Assembly: GCA_947496145.1 (NCBI GenBank)
Contig: CANMBS010000007.1
Location: 62,001 to 126,000, forward strand
Origin: an uncultured Pseudovibrio sp.
GTDB taxonomy: Bacteria > Pseudomonadota > Alphaproteobacteria > Rhizobiales > Stappiaceae
DNA length: 64,000 nucleotides
Reading direction: 5' to 3'
Shown here piece by piece: positions 16,589 through 26,023 of the stretch. Under the pieces are notes generated by a model. That model did not search any database and had not been told where the DNA came from. It saw only the letters and a program-made list of their open reading frames with translations. A program made the translations under genes and the position numbers. Positions within the stretch are counted from its first letter, which is position 1. Each line of letters opens with the position of its first letter.

Positions 16589-19395
16589 TCAGCTCTCTCT
16601 TTCCCATTGGCTTTGCCGCTCCCTGGGTGCTCACCGCCTTTGCAGCGCTTCCTTTACTGTGGTGGCTCTTGCGAACGACACCACCACAACCCGCACACGT
16701 CAAATTTCCCCCTCTTCGCTTGCTGCATTCTTTGCGTAACAAAGAAGAGACGCCGCAGCACACGCCATGGTGGCTTATTCTCCTGCGCCTGCTGCTGGCT
16801 GCAATCCTGATCATTGCGATGGCAGGGCCAGTCTGGAAGCCACTCAACATAACCGAACCCAAAGAAGGACCACTCTGGATCATCGTAGACAACGGCTGGG
16901 ACGCAGCTGCCGATTGGGATCGGCAAATCCGCATGGCAGAATTGATAGTGGAAGGTGCCGCCCAAAATAACAGAACCGTTATGCTCATCACCACAGCGGA
17001 TGGCCCCGCACAGCCCATGCGCCTTTCCAGCGCACAGGAAGTGGCAGATCAGTTGCGAGCGTTATCTCCACAAGGCTGGCAAGCTGCCCGCTCAGAACTC
17101 ATTCCAACACTAAACAAGCAAGCTGAGAAAAACCCGCCCGGAGCTATATTGTGGTTTTCTTCTCCTTTGGAAGAACCTTCAACAACCAGCTTTGCCAGAA
17201 GTCTGGCCCGCATCGCCGCAAGCTCAGCCTTAAGCAAAAATTCCTTTTTGATTTATCAGTCAGACTTACCAGTTTACGCACTTAAGCAATTGGAAAACAC
17301 TGCTGGCGCAATGACCACAACAGTTATGCGTTACCCTGCACCAGTCGCAGAAACCTTGACTGTCCGCGCCTATGACCGCAAGCAACGGGCACTCACAGAG
17401 CAAATACTGGATTTTCAACCCGGCCAGACCACGGCACAAGTTTCACTTGATCTCCCTTCAGAGCTGCGCAATGACATCACCAGACTGTCTGTTTTAGGCA
17501 AACCCAGTGCAGGCAGCACCGTTCTGGTGGACGAGAAATGGCGAAGACGCAAGATTGGTCTGTTCGCCGGTGGTTATGCTGATCGCTCTCAACCACTGCT
17601 CTCACCACTGTACTATCTGGAACGCGCCCTTTCCCCCTTTGCAGACCTCCCACCGGCCAAAAGCACAGATGTTAACACAGCAGTGTCAGACTTCTTCGAT
17701 AAAGGCATCTCTGTTTTGGTACTGGCAGAAGTTGGTAGTCTTCCCAAAACCACAGAAGCCGACATCGCCAGCTGGGTATCCAAAGGCGGAACCCTCCTCC
17801 GTTTTGCCGGACCGCAACTGCCAGAAACGCAAGACACGCTCATTCCTGTGGCATTGCGACTGGGAGACCGGAAGCTCGGTGGTTCTCTCTCATGGAAGAA
17901 ACCGCAAGCTCTGTCATCATTTTCCGCAAACAGCCCCTTTCGCACCATCGCCATTCCTGAAGATGTGACCGTGAACCGGCAGGTTCTTGCCGAACCAACA
18001 GCAGACCTGCCCGAAAGAACATGGGCGTCTCTTGAAGATGGCACACCACTTGTCACCGCCAGACAACACGGTAAAGGCACCATCGTACTTTTCCATGTCA
18101 CACCAGATACCAAGTGGTCAAACTTGCCACTTTCCGGCGTTTTCGTTGATATGCTCCGCGCTATTACAAACGCTTCCACCGCATCCGCCTTCCAACCGGA
18201 CCGGACTGACGACACCACATCTGCAATCGCGCTCCCCCTACTGAAAATGTTAGATGGTAAGGGCAAACTCATCAGTCCGGCAATCAACCATCAGCCAGTT
18301 TTGGAGCGTGATTTTGCTACAACACGTGCAAGCCGCAGCACCCCTCCCGGTCTGTACGGCACTGAAGAGGCAGCAAGAGCGCTGAACCTGATTGAAGATG
18401 AAGATAATCTGGTCCCGTTAGACCTGTCTGCCTTATCCATAGCAACCATTCTGAACTATCCCTCAGAAAAACCATTGGACTTGCGCGGCTGGTTCTTCTC
18501 CATTGCCATTTTACTCGCACTGCTGGATACGCTCGCGCTTCTCTGGCTTTCCGGTAAATTGCGCCGAAACCAGCTCACACATGCAGCAGTCCTTGTGTCC
18601 CTCGCATTTAGCATGACTATGGCGAGCACAGATAAGACACATGCGCTGGATAAAAACGAGCTATTCGCTCTAAAAGCCTCTCTTGACACACGTCTTGCCT
18701 ATGTGGTGACAGGCGTTGCAGAAGTTGATGAAATCAGCCGTGCAGGATTATTCGGCCTGACACAACTTCTGACATCCCGCACAGCATTAGAACCAGAAGC
18801 ACCCATCGCATTAGACCTTCAAAAACACGAACTCGCTTTCTTCCCAATTATTTATTGGCCTATCGATGTCAGTATGCAACTGCCGGGCCCACAGGCAATG
18901 TCTCGTATCGGTGCCTATATGCGCAACGGCGGCACGATCCTGTTTGATACAAGAGATGCCTACGGAACCTCTGGCTCCAATTCACCTAACAAAGCAAAGC
19001 TTCAGCAACTGCTCAGTACACTGGATATCCCAAGTCTTGAGCCTGTCCCCCATGATCATGTGCTAACTAAAACCTTCTATATTCTGGAGAGCTTCCCTGG
19101 CCGCTATAAGCAAAGCCCCATGTGGGTACAGGCCACAACATCCGCCTCCGATGGCAGCCGCCCGGTACGGGCCGGGGATGGCGTTTCTCCAATTATGATT
19201 AGCGGCAATGATCTGGCGGCAGCATGGGCCATAGATCAGGAAGGAAATTATCTTTACCCAACCATCCCGGCAGACGGCAACCAGCGCGAAATGGCAGCTC
19301 GCGTGGGCATCAACATTCTCATGTACACCATGACCGGAAACTACAAGGCAGATCAGGTTCACATCCCTGCCCTGCTGGAACGCATTGGCCAGTAA
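16585..19395 (+). CDS. BatA-like N-terminal / DUF4159 C-terminal membrane protein
   Basis: A 936-residue protein. The N-terminus has the BatA-type start (PWVLTAFAALPLLWWLLRTT) with helices at about 10-30 and 61-80. A large extracytoplasmic region follows, then two more helices near 640-660 and 670-690. The C-terminal 230 residues are DUF4159 (ELAFFPIIYWPIDVSMQLPG, then YMRNGGTILFDTRDAYG). The VWA-like part has IVDNGWDAA in place of a standard D-x-S-x-S site, so metal binding is doubtful. It overlaps the DUF58 gene by 4 bp. Presumably it forms an envelope complex with the MoxR and DUF58 products. Confidence 0.88.
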   Translation: MISSLFPIGFAAPWVLTAFAALPLLWWLLRTTPPQPAHVKFPPLRLLHSLRNKEETPQHTPWWLILLRLLLAAILIIAMAGPVWKPLNITEPKEGPLWIIVDNGWDAAADWDRQIRMAELIVEGAAQNNRTVMLITTADGPAQPMRLSSAQEVADQLRALSPQGWQAARSELIPTLNKQAEKNPPGAILWFSSPLEEPSTTSFARSLARIAASSALSKNSFLIYQSDLPVYALKQLENTAGAMTTTVMRYPAPVAETLTVRAYDRKQRALTEQILDFQPGQTTAQVSLDLPSELRNDITRLSVLGKPSAGSTVLVDEKWRRRKIGLFAGGYADRSQPLLSPLYYLERALSPFADLPPAKSTDVNTAVSDFFDKGISVLVLAEVGSLPKTTEADIASWVSKGGTLLRFAGPQLPETQDTLIPVALRLGDRKLGGSLSWKKPQALSSFSANSPFRTIAIPEDVTVNRQVLAEPTADLPERTWASLEDGTPLVTARQHGKGTIVLFHVTPDTKWSNLPLSGVFVDMLRAITNASTASAFQPDRTDDTTSAIALPLLKMLDGKGKLISPAINHQPVLERDFATTRASRSTPPGLYGTEEAARALNLIEDEDNLVPLDLSALSIATILNYPSEKPLDLRGWFFSIAILLALLDTLALLWLSGKLRRNQLTHAAVLVSLAFSMTMASTDKTHALDKNELFALKASLDTRLAYVVTGVAEVDEISRAGLFGLTQLLTSRTALEPEAPIALDLQKHELAFFPIIYWPIDVSMQLPGPQAMSRIGAYMRNGGTILFDTRDAYGTSGSNSPNKAKLQQLLSTLDIPSLEPVPHDHVLTKTFYILESFPGRYKQSPMWVQATTSASDGSRPVRAGDGVSPIMISGNDLAAAWAIDQEGNYLYPTIPADGNQREMAARVGINILMYTMTGNYKADQVHIPALLERIGQ

Positions 19396-19430
19396 CCTTA
19401 GCAGGATAAACGCGGAGCGCAGCAACACAC

Positions 19431-21515
19431 ATGACATGGTCTCTTTCCATAAACCCGCTTTTGCCACTTCCGGCAATCATCGCGCTTGGAGTGATCATCG
19501 CACTGCTTTGTGCTTATCTGTTCTATGCGGGTCTGCGCGGAGCCGCCATGCGCTCCCTGACGCTTGCCCTGCTTGTCTTGGCCCTCCTCAATCCAGCAGT
19601 ATTGAGAGAAGACCGGGAGTATCTGCCAAGCACAGTTGTTGTTGTTTCAGACAACAGCCAAAGCCAACAGCTTGAAAACCGCGCAGAGCTGACTGAAGCC
19701 GCACGGCAAAACATTGTTGCACAGCTCAACACGCTGGAAGATATTGACCTGCGGCAAGTCTCCCTCAATGAATCCTCAATGGAAAGCGGAGATGGCACTC
19801 GTGCCTTCACAGCAATCTCCAGCGAGCTTGGCGACGTCCCGCCTGAAAGAATTGCAGGCGCAATCATTATCACTGACGGGCAGATCCACGACGTTCCAGA
19901 GCAAGCTGACAAGCTTGGTTTCTCTGCACCAGTCCATGCACTGCTGACTGGCCACGAAGGTGAGTTTGATCGTCGTCTCAAAGTCTCCAAAGCCCCCCGT
20001 TTTGGATTGGTTGGCTCCACACAAGTTGTCCAGCTGGAACTGGTGGAGGAAGGAACCCGGCAGCCCCTTGGCAGTCGCGCCGAAATCACTGTGCGCCGAA
20101 ATGGTGACGTGCTGTCTAGGCAGTTCATAAACTCCGGCTATCCTGCAGAAATTCCTGTCGAGATTGAGCATGGCGGGCAAAACATCTACGAGTTCGAGGT
20201 TGAATCTCTGGAAGGGGAGCTGACCCCGCTTAATAACAAAGCACTTGTTACTATCGACGGTGTGCGGGAAAACCTGCGTGTTTTGCTGGTCTCAGGCTCG
20301 CCCCATGCCGGCGAGCGCACATGGCGTAACCTGCTCAAATCTGATGCCTCTGTGGACCTCGTACACTTCACAATCCTGCGTCCGCCAGAAAAACAGGATG
20401 GGACACCAATCAACCAACTCTCCCTGATTGCCTTCCCAACCCGTGAGTTGTTTTCCGTCAAGATTGATGAGTTTGATCTGATTATCTTCGACCGGTATGA
20501 GCGCAGAGGTGTTCTGCCCCTCCTCTACTTCGATAACATTGCCCGATATGTAAGCGAAGGTGGTGCCGTTCTGATTGCAGGAGGCCCTGATTACGCAGAA
20601 GCCAACAGCATTTTCAAGACACCGCTGGGCCGTGTCCTCCCGGCAACACCTACCGGAGAGGTCTTTGAAGAGCCTTTCCACGCCAGCGTTTCAGAGCTGG
20701 GCCTTCGCCACCCTGTTACCCGCGCATTGCCGGGAGCGCACGAGAGTCCTCCGCAATGGAGTAAGTGGTTCCGCCTTGTGGGTGCAAATGTGCAAGAAGG
20801 GCAAGCCATCATGACGGCATTGGACGATAAGCCTTTGCTTGTACTCAGCCGTGTCGGCAAAGGCCGCGTTGCCGCCCTGTTGTCTGACCATGTCTGGCTC
20901 TGGGCAAGAGGGTATGAAGGCGGCGGCCCGCACGTTCCGCTTTTACGCAGATTGGCCCACTGGCTGATGAAAGAGCCTGATCTGGAAGAAGAGGCCCTCC
21001 GTTTATCCTTGCGCGGCTCAACACTCATCACAGAACGTCAGACTCTCGCAAATCATGTGGCCCCGGTTACATTGACAACACCCTCAGGCAAGAAAGAGCA
21101 ATTGGAGTTGGATAAAGACGCCTCAGGTCACTGGACCACCGCCGTAAAGGCAGAGGAACTTGGCTTGTACACGGCAACAGATGGAGCACACACTGCACTC
21201 ATTAACGTAGGACCACCAAATCCGAAAGAGTTTTTGGAAGTCGTCTCGACACCAGATAAGCTTGCTCACATCACAAAACAGACGGGTGGCACAATACAGC
21301 GCATTGCTGGCACAGATGGAAAATCCCTATCCTTGCCTAACATTATTGCCCAGCGCTCATCTTCCCAGTATCACGGAACCGGGTGGATAGGCATAAAACG
21401 CACCAATGCCAGTGTCTTAAACGGAATTGATCGTTACCCTTTGCTAATCGGCTTCCTCGGTCTCGCATTGCTTTTGGGTCTGCTGTCCTTCACCTGGTAC
21501 CGGGAAGGTCGTTAA
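19431..21515 (+). CDS. Large membrane protein of the MoxR/DUF58 cluster
   Basis: A 694-residue protein with two helices at the N-terminus (about 10-30, 37-56) and one at the C-terminus (about 668-688), so most of it is extracytoplasmic. After the second helix lies VVVVSDNSQSQQLENRAELT, where D-N-S-Q-S fits a VWA-type metal site. A GATase-1-like fold may follow around RVLLVSGSPHAGERTWRNLL and GGAVLIAGGPDYAE. The product is the fourth and last member of the operon, 35 bp after DUF4159. Its homologues are annotated only as membrane proteins. It likely partners with the DUF4159 protein. Confidence 0.85.
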   Translation: MTWSLSINPLLPLPAIIALGVIIALLCAYLFYAGLRGAAMRSLTLALLVLALLNPAVLREDREYLPSTVVVVSDNSQSQQLENRAELTEAARQNIVAQLNTLEDIDLRQVSLNESSMESGDGTRAFTAISSELGDVPPERIAGAIIITDGQIHDVPEQADKLGFSAPVHALLTGHEGEFDRRLKVSKAPRFGLVGSTQVVQLELVEEGTRQPLGSRAEITVRRNGDVLSRQFINSGYPAEIPVEIEHGGQNIYEFEVESLEGELTPLNNKALVTIDGVRENLRVLLVSGSPHAGERTWRNLLKSDASVDLVHFTILRPPEKQDGTPINQLSLIAFPTRELFSVKIDEFDLIIFDRYERRGVLPLLYFDNIARYVSEGGAVLIAGGPDYAEANSIFKTPLGRVLPATPTGEVFEEPFHASVSELGLRHPVTRALPGAHESPPQWSKWFRLVGANVQEGQAIMTALDDKPLLVLSRVGKGRVAALLSDHVWLWARGYEGGGPHVPLLRRLAHWLMKEPDLEEEALRLSLRGSTLITERQTLANHVAPVTLTTPSGKKEQLELDKDASGHWTTAVKAEELGLYTATDGAHTALINVGPPNPKEFLEVVSTPDKLAHITKQTGGTIQRIAGTDGKSLSLPNIIAQRSSSQYHGTGWIGIKRTNASVLNGIDRYPLLIGFLGLALLLGLLSFTWYREGR

Positions 21516-21549
21516 GTCAGGACTCAATAGTAAAGGCAACCATCTTTCC

Positions 21550-22125
21550 TCAGGTCGCCACAGCAAAACTGATCATCGCGTCGCCCTGCCCCACCGTTTC
21601 CCGCTTTGAATCTGCAAATCCAGGTGATTTGGCATACCCGCCACTAACTGCCCCTTGAGGCATTGGCACATCCTGAAGCATAAGGATAAGCAATCTATCG
21701 GGGTCAACAGGTCCGGGCAGGGTAATCGCACCATGCGGAACTTGCTCATATCCATGCGGCCCGTAGTAAGGGTGATCTCCAACAAGTAATATGGATTGAA
21801 CACCTTTTGCTTGCGCTTCAGCAGCAACGGTTTTTAGCAGCAACTGGCCCAGCCCCTGCCCTTTATAGGCGTTTCCCACAGTCAAAGGCCCTAATAACAT
21901 ACTCTTGGTGCTGCCAATCATAATGGGAGTCAATTTAACAGAACCCGCAATCTCACCGTTCTGTTCCCCCACAAAACACAAGCCTTTAGCCTGTGCTATA
22001 CCATCACGGATTTTGAACGCCGTCCGTTCAAACCGCTCAGGCCCAAAAGCTTCTGCTTGAATTCTCTCAATCTCTAGGAAATCTGCTGGGTTTTCCTGCC
22101 GCACCAGCCATTTTGAAACTATCAT
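21550..22125 (-). CDS. GNAT family N-acetyltransferase (YhbS-like)
   Basis: A 191-residue acetyltransferase. The acetyl-CoA loop is LLGPLTVGNAYKGQGLGQLL (with Q-G-x-G-x-G/L), and ILLVGDHPYYGPHGYEQVPH is the typical YhbS-like motif in which the substrate-side loop ends. The N-terminus DFLEIERIQAEAFG is the usual first strand and helix. Substrate unknown. It converges on the MoxR operon, whose last gene ends 35 bp away. Confidence 0.9.
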   Translation of the reverse strand: MIVSKWLVRQENPADFLEIERIQAEAFGPERFERTAFKIRDGIAQAKGLCFVGEQNGEIAGSVKLTPIMIGSTKSMLLGPLTVGNAYKGQGLGQLLLKTVAAEAQAKGVQSILLVGDHPYYGPHGYEQVPHGAITLPGPVDPDRLLILMLQDVPMPQGAVSGGYAKSPGFADSKRETVGQGDAMISFAVAT

Positions 22126-22446
22126 TTTACTACCACAAACCGAAGGAGAAACACCGTCGGCTCGTGTGAATCAGCAGCTAGGCTGATCTTTGAAACACAC
22201 TAAGAAAACGACGGCACGAAGCACCACGCGAGAGCATGTCCCGCGCGTTCATTCGTCGTCGCTGTTCCCAGCACTTAATCATCAGATTCGTATCCCGAAT
22301 TCCTCAAGGCCCAAACAACGGAACCCTGAAATATAGTTTCACCGATCTCCCTAGCATGCAAATTTTCTTTCGTAAAGAGCAAAACCAGGTATCGATACGT
22401 ATTCCTTAGTTTAAGATATCAATCGCGATATCTTATTGAAAAACCA
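22126..22446. other. Intergenic region with AT-rich inverted repeat
   Basis: No gene is credible. TAAGATATC (22412-22420) and GATATCTTA (22427-22435) form a 9-bp inverted repeat with a 6-base loop, 12 bp beyond the stop of the leftward NUDIX gene. It could be its 3' hairpin, though it is AT-rich and weak. Confidence 0.4.
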
Positions 22447-22917
22447 CTACCAATAGAAATTCGGAGTTGCTCGTCCAGCCATTTCATCAAGTCGACGCAG
22501 CGTTGCCGGGCTGATATCATCAGGCAAGTCATCCAGAGCGAAAAGCTTTAAATCTGCAATTTCCAGCGCCGGTCTTTTCCACGCAGAATCTTGTTCTGTC
22601 AGCTTCACACGAAAAAAGCCAACATGATCTCGCCCTGTCCCGCCTCGATTATAATGCATGGAAAGTAATTCAGCAGTTCCATCACACGAATATCCGGTTT
22701 CTTCCGCAAGCTCTCTGCGCGCCGCTGCTTCCAAGCTTTCACCAACATCAACACCGCCGCCGGGAAAATACCAGCCTGGCAAGTATTGATGCCGCACCAA
22801 TAAAACACGGTTCTCACTATCAAACGCCGCAACCCGAACACCTAGTGTCATACCGCGCCTCAATAAGGCTGCTGATTGCACTACCCAGTTGACAAATCGT
22901 GTTTTCAAACTCGCCAT
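22447..22917 (-). CDS. NUDIX hydrolase
   Basis: A 156-residue NUDIX protein with an intact box, GGGVDVGESLEAAARRELAE followed by ETGY (about residues 50-73). The N-terminus carries an amphipathic stretch FVNWVVQSAALLRRGMTLGV found in a group of Rhizobiales NUDIX proteins. I choose the ATG at 22917, preceded by GAGGTGG, over one nine codons upstream. The substrate cannot be inferred. It is a single gene. Confidence 0.88.
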   Translation of the reverse strand: MASLKTRFVNWVVQSAALLRRGMTLGVRVAAFDSENRVLLVRHQYLPGWYFPGGGVDVGESLEAAARRELAEETGYSCDGTAELLSMHYNRGGTGRDHVGFFRVKLTEQDSAWKRPALEIADLKLFALDDLPDDISPATLRRLDEMAGRATPNFYW

Positions 22918-23150
22918 ATCCACCTCACGCAAACATATAACCATTTGATAAATAGAATGTAATCTAAGAAATATCAGACATGTAAAAAGCGCATATCACC
23001 ATTGCAAAACTAACACTACACAACTTGCATAATCGGCGTAGAAAAGGTCAAAGAATAAGCATTCGCCCACATAATCATCAGGGCACCCCATCATTCAGAC
23101 CTACAATAAACACGTGTTCCGCGTTCCCCAAATCGCAGGAGAAATATGTC

Positions 23151-23267
23151 ATGTTCAATAAAGTGATAGCACATTTCCGACGTAAAAAGCGCTACCAGTG
23201 GACACCAGCTGTAAATGCTGCCGACACGCACGACCGTGCTGTACTGCGTCCAGCTTCTTGCCTCTGA
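23151..23267 (+). CDS. Possible 38-residue basic small protein
   Basis: The ATG at 23151 is preceded by AGGAG at 23137-23141, spacing about 9. It opens a 38-codon frame starting MFNKVIAHFRRKKRYQWTPA and ending in LRPASCL. The N-terminal half is amphipathic and strongly basic. An out-of-frame ATG at 23148 gives only six codons. No homologue is known to me. The good ribosome site is the only real argument. The rest of the 22918-23473 spacer is non-coding apart from the repeat at 23297-23397. Confidence 0.35.
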   Translation: MFNKVIAHFRRKKRYQWTPAVNAADTHDRAVLRPASCL

Positions 23268-23296
23268 GGGCTAAAGACAAACCCGACCATCCAACT

Positions 23297-23397
23297 AAAG
23301 CAGTTCGCGTTTAAACTGAAACGCTTGATCTGCTTTAGCCTTTGTTTTGCGTATCTTTATCTGAAAATCGGTGTCCACTTTTCAGAGATACGCTTTA
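23297..23397 (+). repeat. Two-hairpin intergenic repeat, copy 1 (RIME-like)
   Basis: About 101 bp. Module 1 is AAAGCAG ... CTGCTTT; module 2 is GCGTATC ... GATACGC with an inner TCTGAAAA/TTTTCAGA pairing. The reverse complement of 47129-47230 has the same blocks in the same order (AAAGCAGTT, AAACGnTTGA, CTGCTT, TTGTTTTGCGTATC, GATAnGC, TTTA) and the same length. The layout is like the Rhizobium-specific intergenic mosaic elements. Confidence 0.75.
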
Positions 23398-23473
23398 AAG
23401 CGCCTGAGGGTAATTCACCGCTTTAAGGAAAATCCCTTGACCTCAAGCGCAATGCAGGGATGATGCGCAGGCT

Positions 23474-24394
23474 ATGTTTAAGCTTGTACACATATCTGAT
23501 CCACATCTTGGCCCGCTGCCGGATGTCAAACCCGTTCAACTCGTCTCAAAGCGAATTCTCGGTTACATCAACTGGCAGCGAAATCGCGCCTACTCCATGA
23601 CTAATGCATATCTGGAGGCGCTTATTCGCGATATTCAGCAGCAACACCCAGATCATATTGCGCTCTGCGGGGATCTGGTCAACATTGCACTTCCCAAAGA
23701 AGTTGCTGGAGCAAAAGAGTGGCTTGAAACCGTTGCTGAGCCTGAAGCACTATCTCTAACTCCCGGAAATCATGACGCTTACGTTCCCGGCGCACTGAAG
23801 CAGGCATATCAAGCCTGGCGCCCGTATATGCAAAGCGACCCGGAACTGGGTGTGGTTCCTCCGTTAAGCAGCAAACCGCATTTCCCATTTGTACGCAGGC
23901 GTGGCAACGTCTCGGTTATTGGCCTGTCTACCGCTAAAGCCACAGGCCCTTTCATGGCAACGGGCCACCTGAACAGCACTCAGTTGCACGAACTCGCTGA
24001 TCAGCTTAAACAGGCAAAAGAACGCGGAGACTTCCGCGTTGTCATGCTGCACCATCCACCGGTGCGCAATGCCACTTCATGGTATAAGCGCCTCGTTGGC
24101 TCCAGTCGGTTCAGAAACGTAATTGCAGAGCACGGCGCAGAACTCATCCTGCACGGACACACCCATCGCGCCACACGCATGGAAATAGCTGGTCCAAATG
24201 GACCTGTACCCGTCATCTGTGTTCCCTCGGCTTCAAACGGTCTAAGCGGTCATAAGCCTCCCGCTCGCTATAATCTATTTACGATCACAAAAGAGGGAAA
24301 TGGCTGGTCATGCGAGATGGAAGAGCGCGGTTTCACCACAGCAGACAAAGGCGTTCACCAAATCGCAAAGCATGAACTGCAAATTTCTGTGTGA
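23474..24394 (+). CDS. Calcineurin-like metallophosphoesterase
   Basis: A 306-residue phosphoesterase with the full set of metal motifs: HISDPHLGP (7-15), CGDLVNIA, TPGNHDAY, MLHHPPVR and ILHGHTHRAT. These coordinate a di-metal centre in the CpdA/ICC-like class. The substrate could be a cyclic nucleotide, a nucleotide sugar or a phospholipid headgroup; sequence alone does not say. It starts 77 bp after an intergenic repeat and is followed by a hairpin at 24416-24465. Confidence 0.92.
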   Translation: MFKLVHISDPHLGPLPDVKPVQLVSKRILGYINWQRNRAYSMTNAYLEALIRDIQQQHPDHIALCGDLVNIALPKEVAGAKEWLETVAEPEALSLTPGNHDAYVPGALKQAYQAWRPYMQSDPELGVVPPLSSKPHFPFVRRRGNVSVIGLSTAKATGPFMATGHLNSTQLHELADQLKQAKERGDFRVVMLHHPPVRNATSWYKRLVGSSRFRNVIAEHGAELILHGHTHRATRMEIAGPNGPVPVICVPSASNGLSGHKPPARYNLFTITKEGNGWSCEMEERGFTTADKGVHQIAKHELQISV

Positions 24395-24415
24395 CCAGGC
24401 AAGACAAGTATAAAC

Positions 24416-24465
24416 TTACAGCATGAGTGCCTGCGGATAATTTACTCAAAGAGCACTCATTGTAA
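24416..24465. terminator. Long imperfect hairpin between converging genes
   Basis: TTACA(GC)ATGAGTGC at 24416-24430 pairs with GCACTCAT-TGTAA at 24453-24465. It sits between the phosphoesterase gene and the converging unknown gene. The stem is good, but there is no strong T-tract, so termination in either direction is only probable. Confidence 0.5.
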
Positions 24466-24475
24466 ATTTGTGCGC

Positions 24476-25105
24476 CTAGCCCGCAAACGGATTAGCATAA
24501 AGGGCAAATGCAACCAGCCCGACAGCACCAATCACCATGCCGGAGACCATACCGCAAGCGAGAATAAAGCAATCTCTCAGCTTCCGGGATTCACCCGTGT
24601 TGCGCGATGTCTCTGTTTCATTTGCAAGTTGCCTTAATCCCTTGCCAGAGGGAACATCCTGTTGCCGTATGCGATTAAGCATCCAGTCACCTTCGAGCGC
24701 CCGTTCTTTTTCAATAATGCGCTCAGCAATGTATTCAGTGATGCAATCCGCCATATCATCGATATCAGCAGTTTCAAGCAGCACCATGCGCCCAAGGCGT
24801 GTCTCTTTTACGAAACGATACGAATGACGATCCCGCCCCATCAGCACGTGGCTGGTCATATCAATCCACAGACGCGGCTGGGTTCCGGGAACAATCTGAA
24901 AAGAAAACTGATCATCGTCTTCAGGAACTTCCTTAAAAACATCAATCAGTTCTTCGCTGAGCATCTCAAGTCGAGCTTTCTCGCTTTCTTGCAAGCCCAC
25001 AACAACATCCGTGCGTTCCATCTCTGCAACACGAACCTTGCGAATACTATCCCTCAATGATCGTACCTTCTCATGAGGCACAACATTGTCATGTAGCTCA
25101 GACAT
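24476..25105 (-). CDS. Conserved membrane-anchored protein, function unknown
   Basis: From the ATG at 25105 (MSELHDNVVPHEKV, with GGGAGC upstream) the product has 209 residues. It is mainly cytoplasmic and charged: a helical N-terminus (SLRDSIRKVRVAEMERTDVV, likely short coiled coil), a central domain (IVPGTQPRLWIDMTSHVLMG, then DRHSYRFVKETRLGRMVLL), and one C-terminal transmembrane helix (about 183-205, CGMVSGMVIGAVGLVAFALY). This is a tail-anchor layout. I have seen similar proteins only as hypothetical proteins in Rhizobiales; no function is known. Confidence 0.75.
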   Translation of the reverse strand: MSELHDNVVPHEKVRSLRDSIRKVRVAEMERTDVVVGLQESEKARLEMLSEELIDVFKEVPEDDDQFSFQIVPGTQPRLWIDMTSHVLMGRDRHSYRFVKETRLGRMVLLETADIDDMADCITEYIAERIIEKERALEGDWMLNRIRQQDVPSGKGLRQLANETETSRNTGESRKLRDCFILACGMVSGMVIGAVGLVAFALYANPFAG

Positions 25106-25321
25106 GGCAGCTCCCGAATTCCCGGTTGAACACACCCCGTTTCAACCAAAACTCAACTTACGTACAACCAACCGGCTAATGTTCAGCCCACATACATCTT
25201 CCACGATAAATCAAAGGTACATGGTAAAGGGAAACTAACACACCCTAAATAAAACTCTAATGAAACCTGACAGTTTGTCCCATTATGAAGCAGTTTTTAT
25301 ATGCAAGCCTCTTCTCCAGAA

Positions 25322-25930
25322 CTACGATATGAACGGAACGTGCGGAGCGCAAGATCGATCAAGAATCCCTAGTAAGCGCGGATCGTCAACAACTTCGATA
25401 GAACGCTTAAAGGGCTTAAACCCGCTGCGCAGATAAAATTGCAAAGCCTGCGGACTATCTCCGGTACACGTATGCAGAGAAAACCGTTTGACGCCGGAGC
25501 GTGAGAAAGCTTTTGAAATCGCATGGTTCATCAACCAGCGCCCGGCTCCACCCCCAATAACTTCAGGTACAAGCCCGAAATAGCTCAGCGTTACCTCATC
25601 TTCTTTAGCAACGCCCAACTCCAGCATGCCAACCGGCTCGCTATCTTTAAACACCCAATAGAACTCATTGGTTGGCTTATTTAGGGTAGCTTTCAATTGC
25701 TCGTCGCTCATAATCAGTCGAGCGAACCAAAGCCATGGTTCACCAATGCGCCTGAAAAGTTCTCTATAAGTGCCAAGCTCAATTTCTCTCACTCGTTTCA
25801 GTTCGAGATCAGGCCGGTCAATTGGTTTGAGTACAGGCTTTTCAAACATTTCCAAATGCGTGACAACAGTAGCGACTTTGCCCGTTGGAAGTTCAGTATA
25901 CCCATCAAGATTCAGAGAAATCTGCGCCAT
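25322..25930 (-). CDS. GNAT family N-acetyltransferase
   Basis: A protein of about 202 residues. The core is TLSYFGLVPEVIGGGAGRWL (where G-G-G-A-G-R is the acetyl-CoA loop) followed by SLHTCTGDSPQALQFYLRSG, a signature of GNAT enzymes. Start MAQISLNLDG at 25930 is preferred over three codons earlier. It stands between the unknown tail-anchored protein and flhA, 93 bp after flhA on the same strand, and need not belong to the flagellar operon. Substrate unknown. Confidence 0.88.
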   Translation of the reverse strand: MAQISLNLDGYTELPTGKVATVVTHLEMFEKPVLKPIDRPDLELKRVREIELGTYRELFRRIGEPWLWFARLIMSDEQLKATLNKPTNEFYWVFKDSEPVGMLELGVAKEDEVTLSYFGLVPEVIGGGAGRWLMNHAISKAFSRSGVKRFSLHTCTGDSPQALQFYLRSGFKPFKRSIEVVDDPRLLGILDRSCAPHVPFIS

Positions 25931-26023
25931 TTCACACATCCAAGCTCACAATAACAACACCAGAGGCGTAAGGAGTGTCCCTTCAAAACACAAGCACCTC
26001 AACCTCATGAAACACTTGAGGTA

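Noticed and set aside
17613-18287. 224-codon open frame antisense to the DUF4159 gene
   Set aside because: It lies wholly within a well-supported gene and has no family signature.
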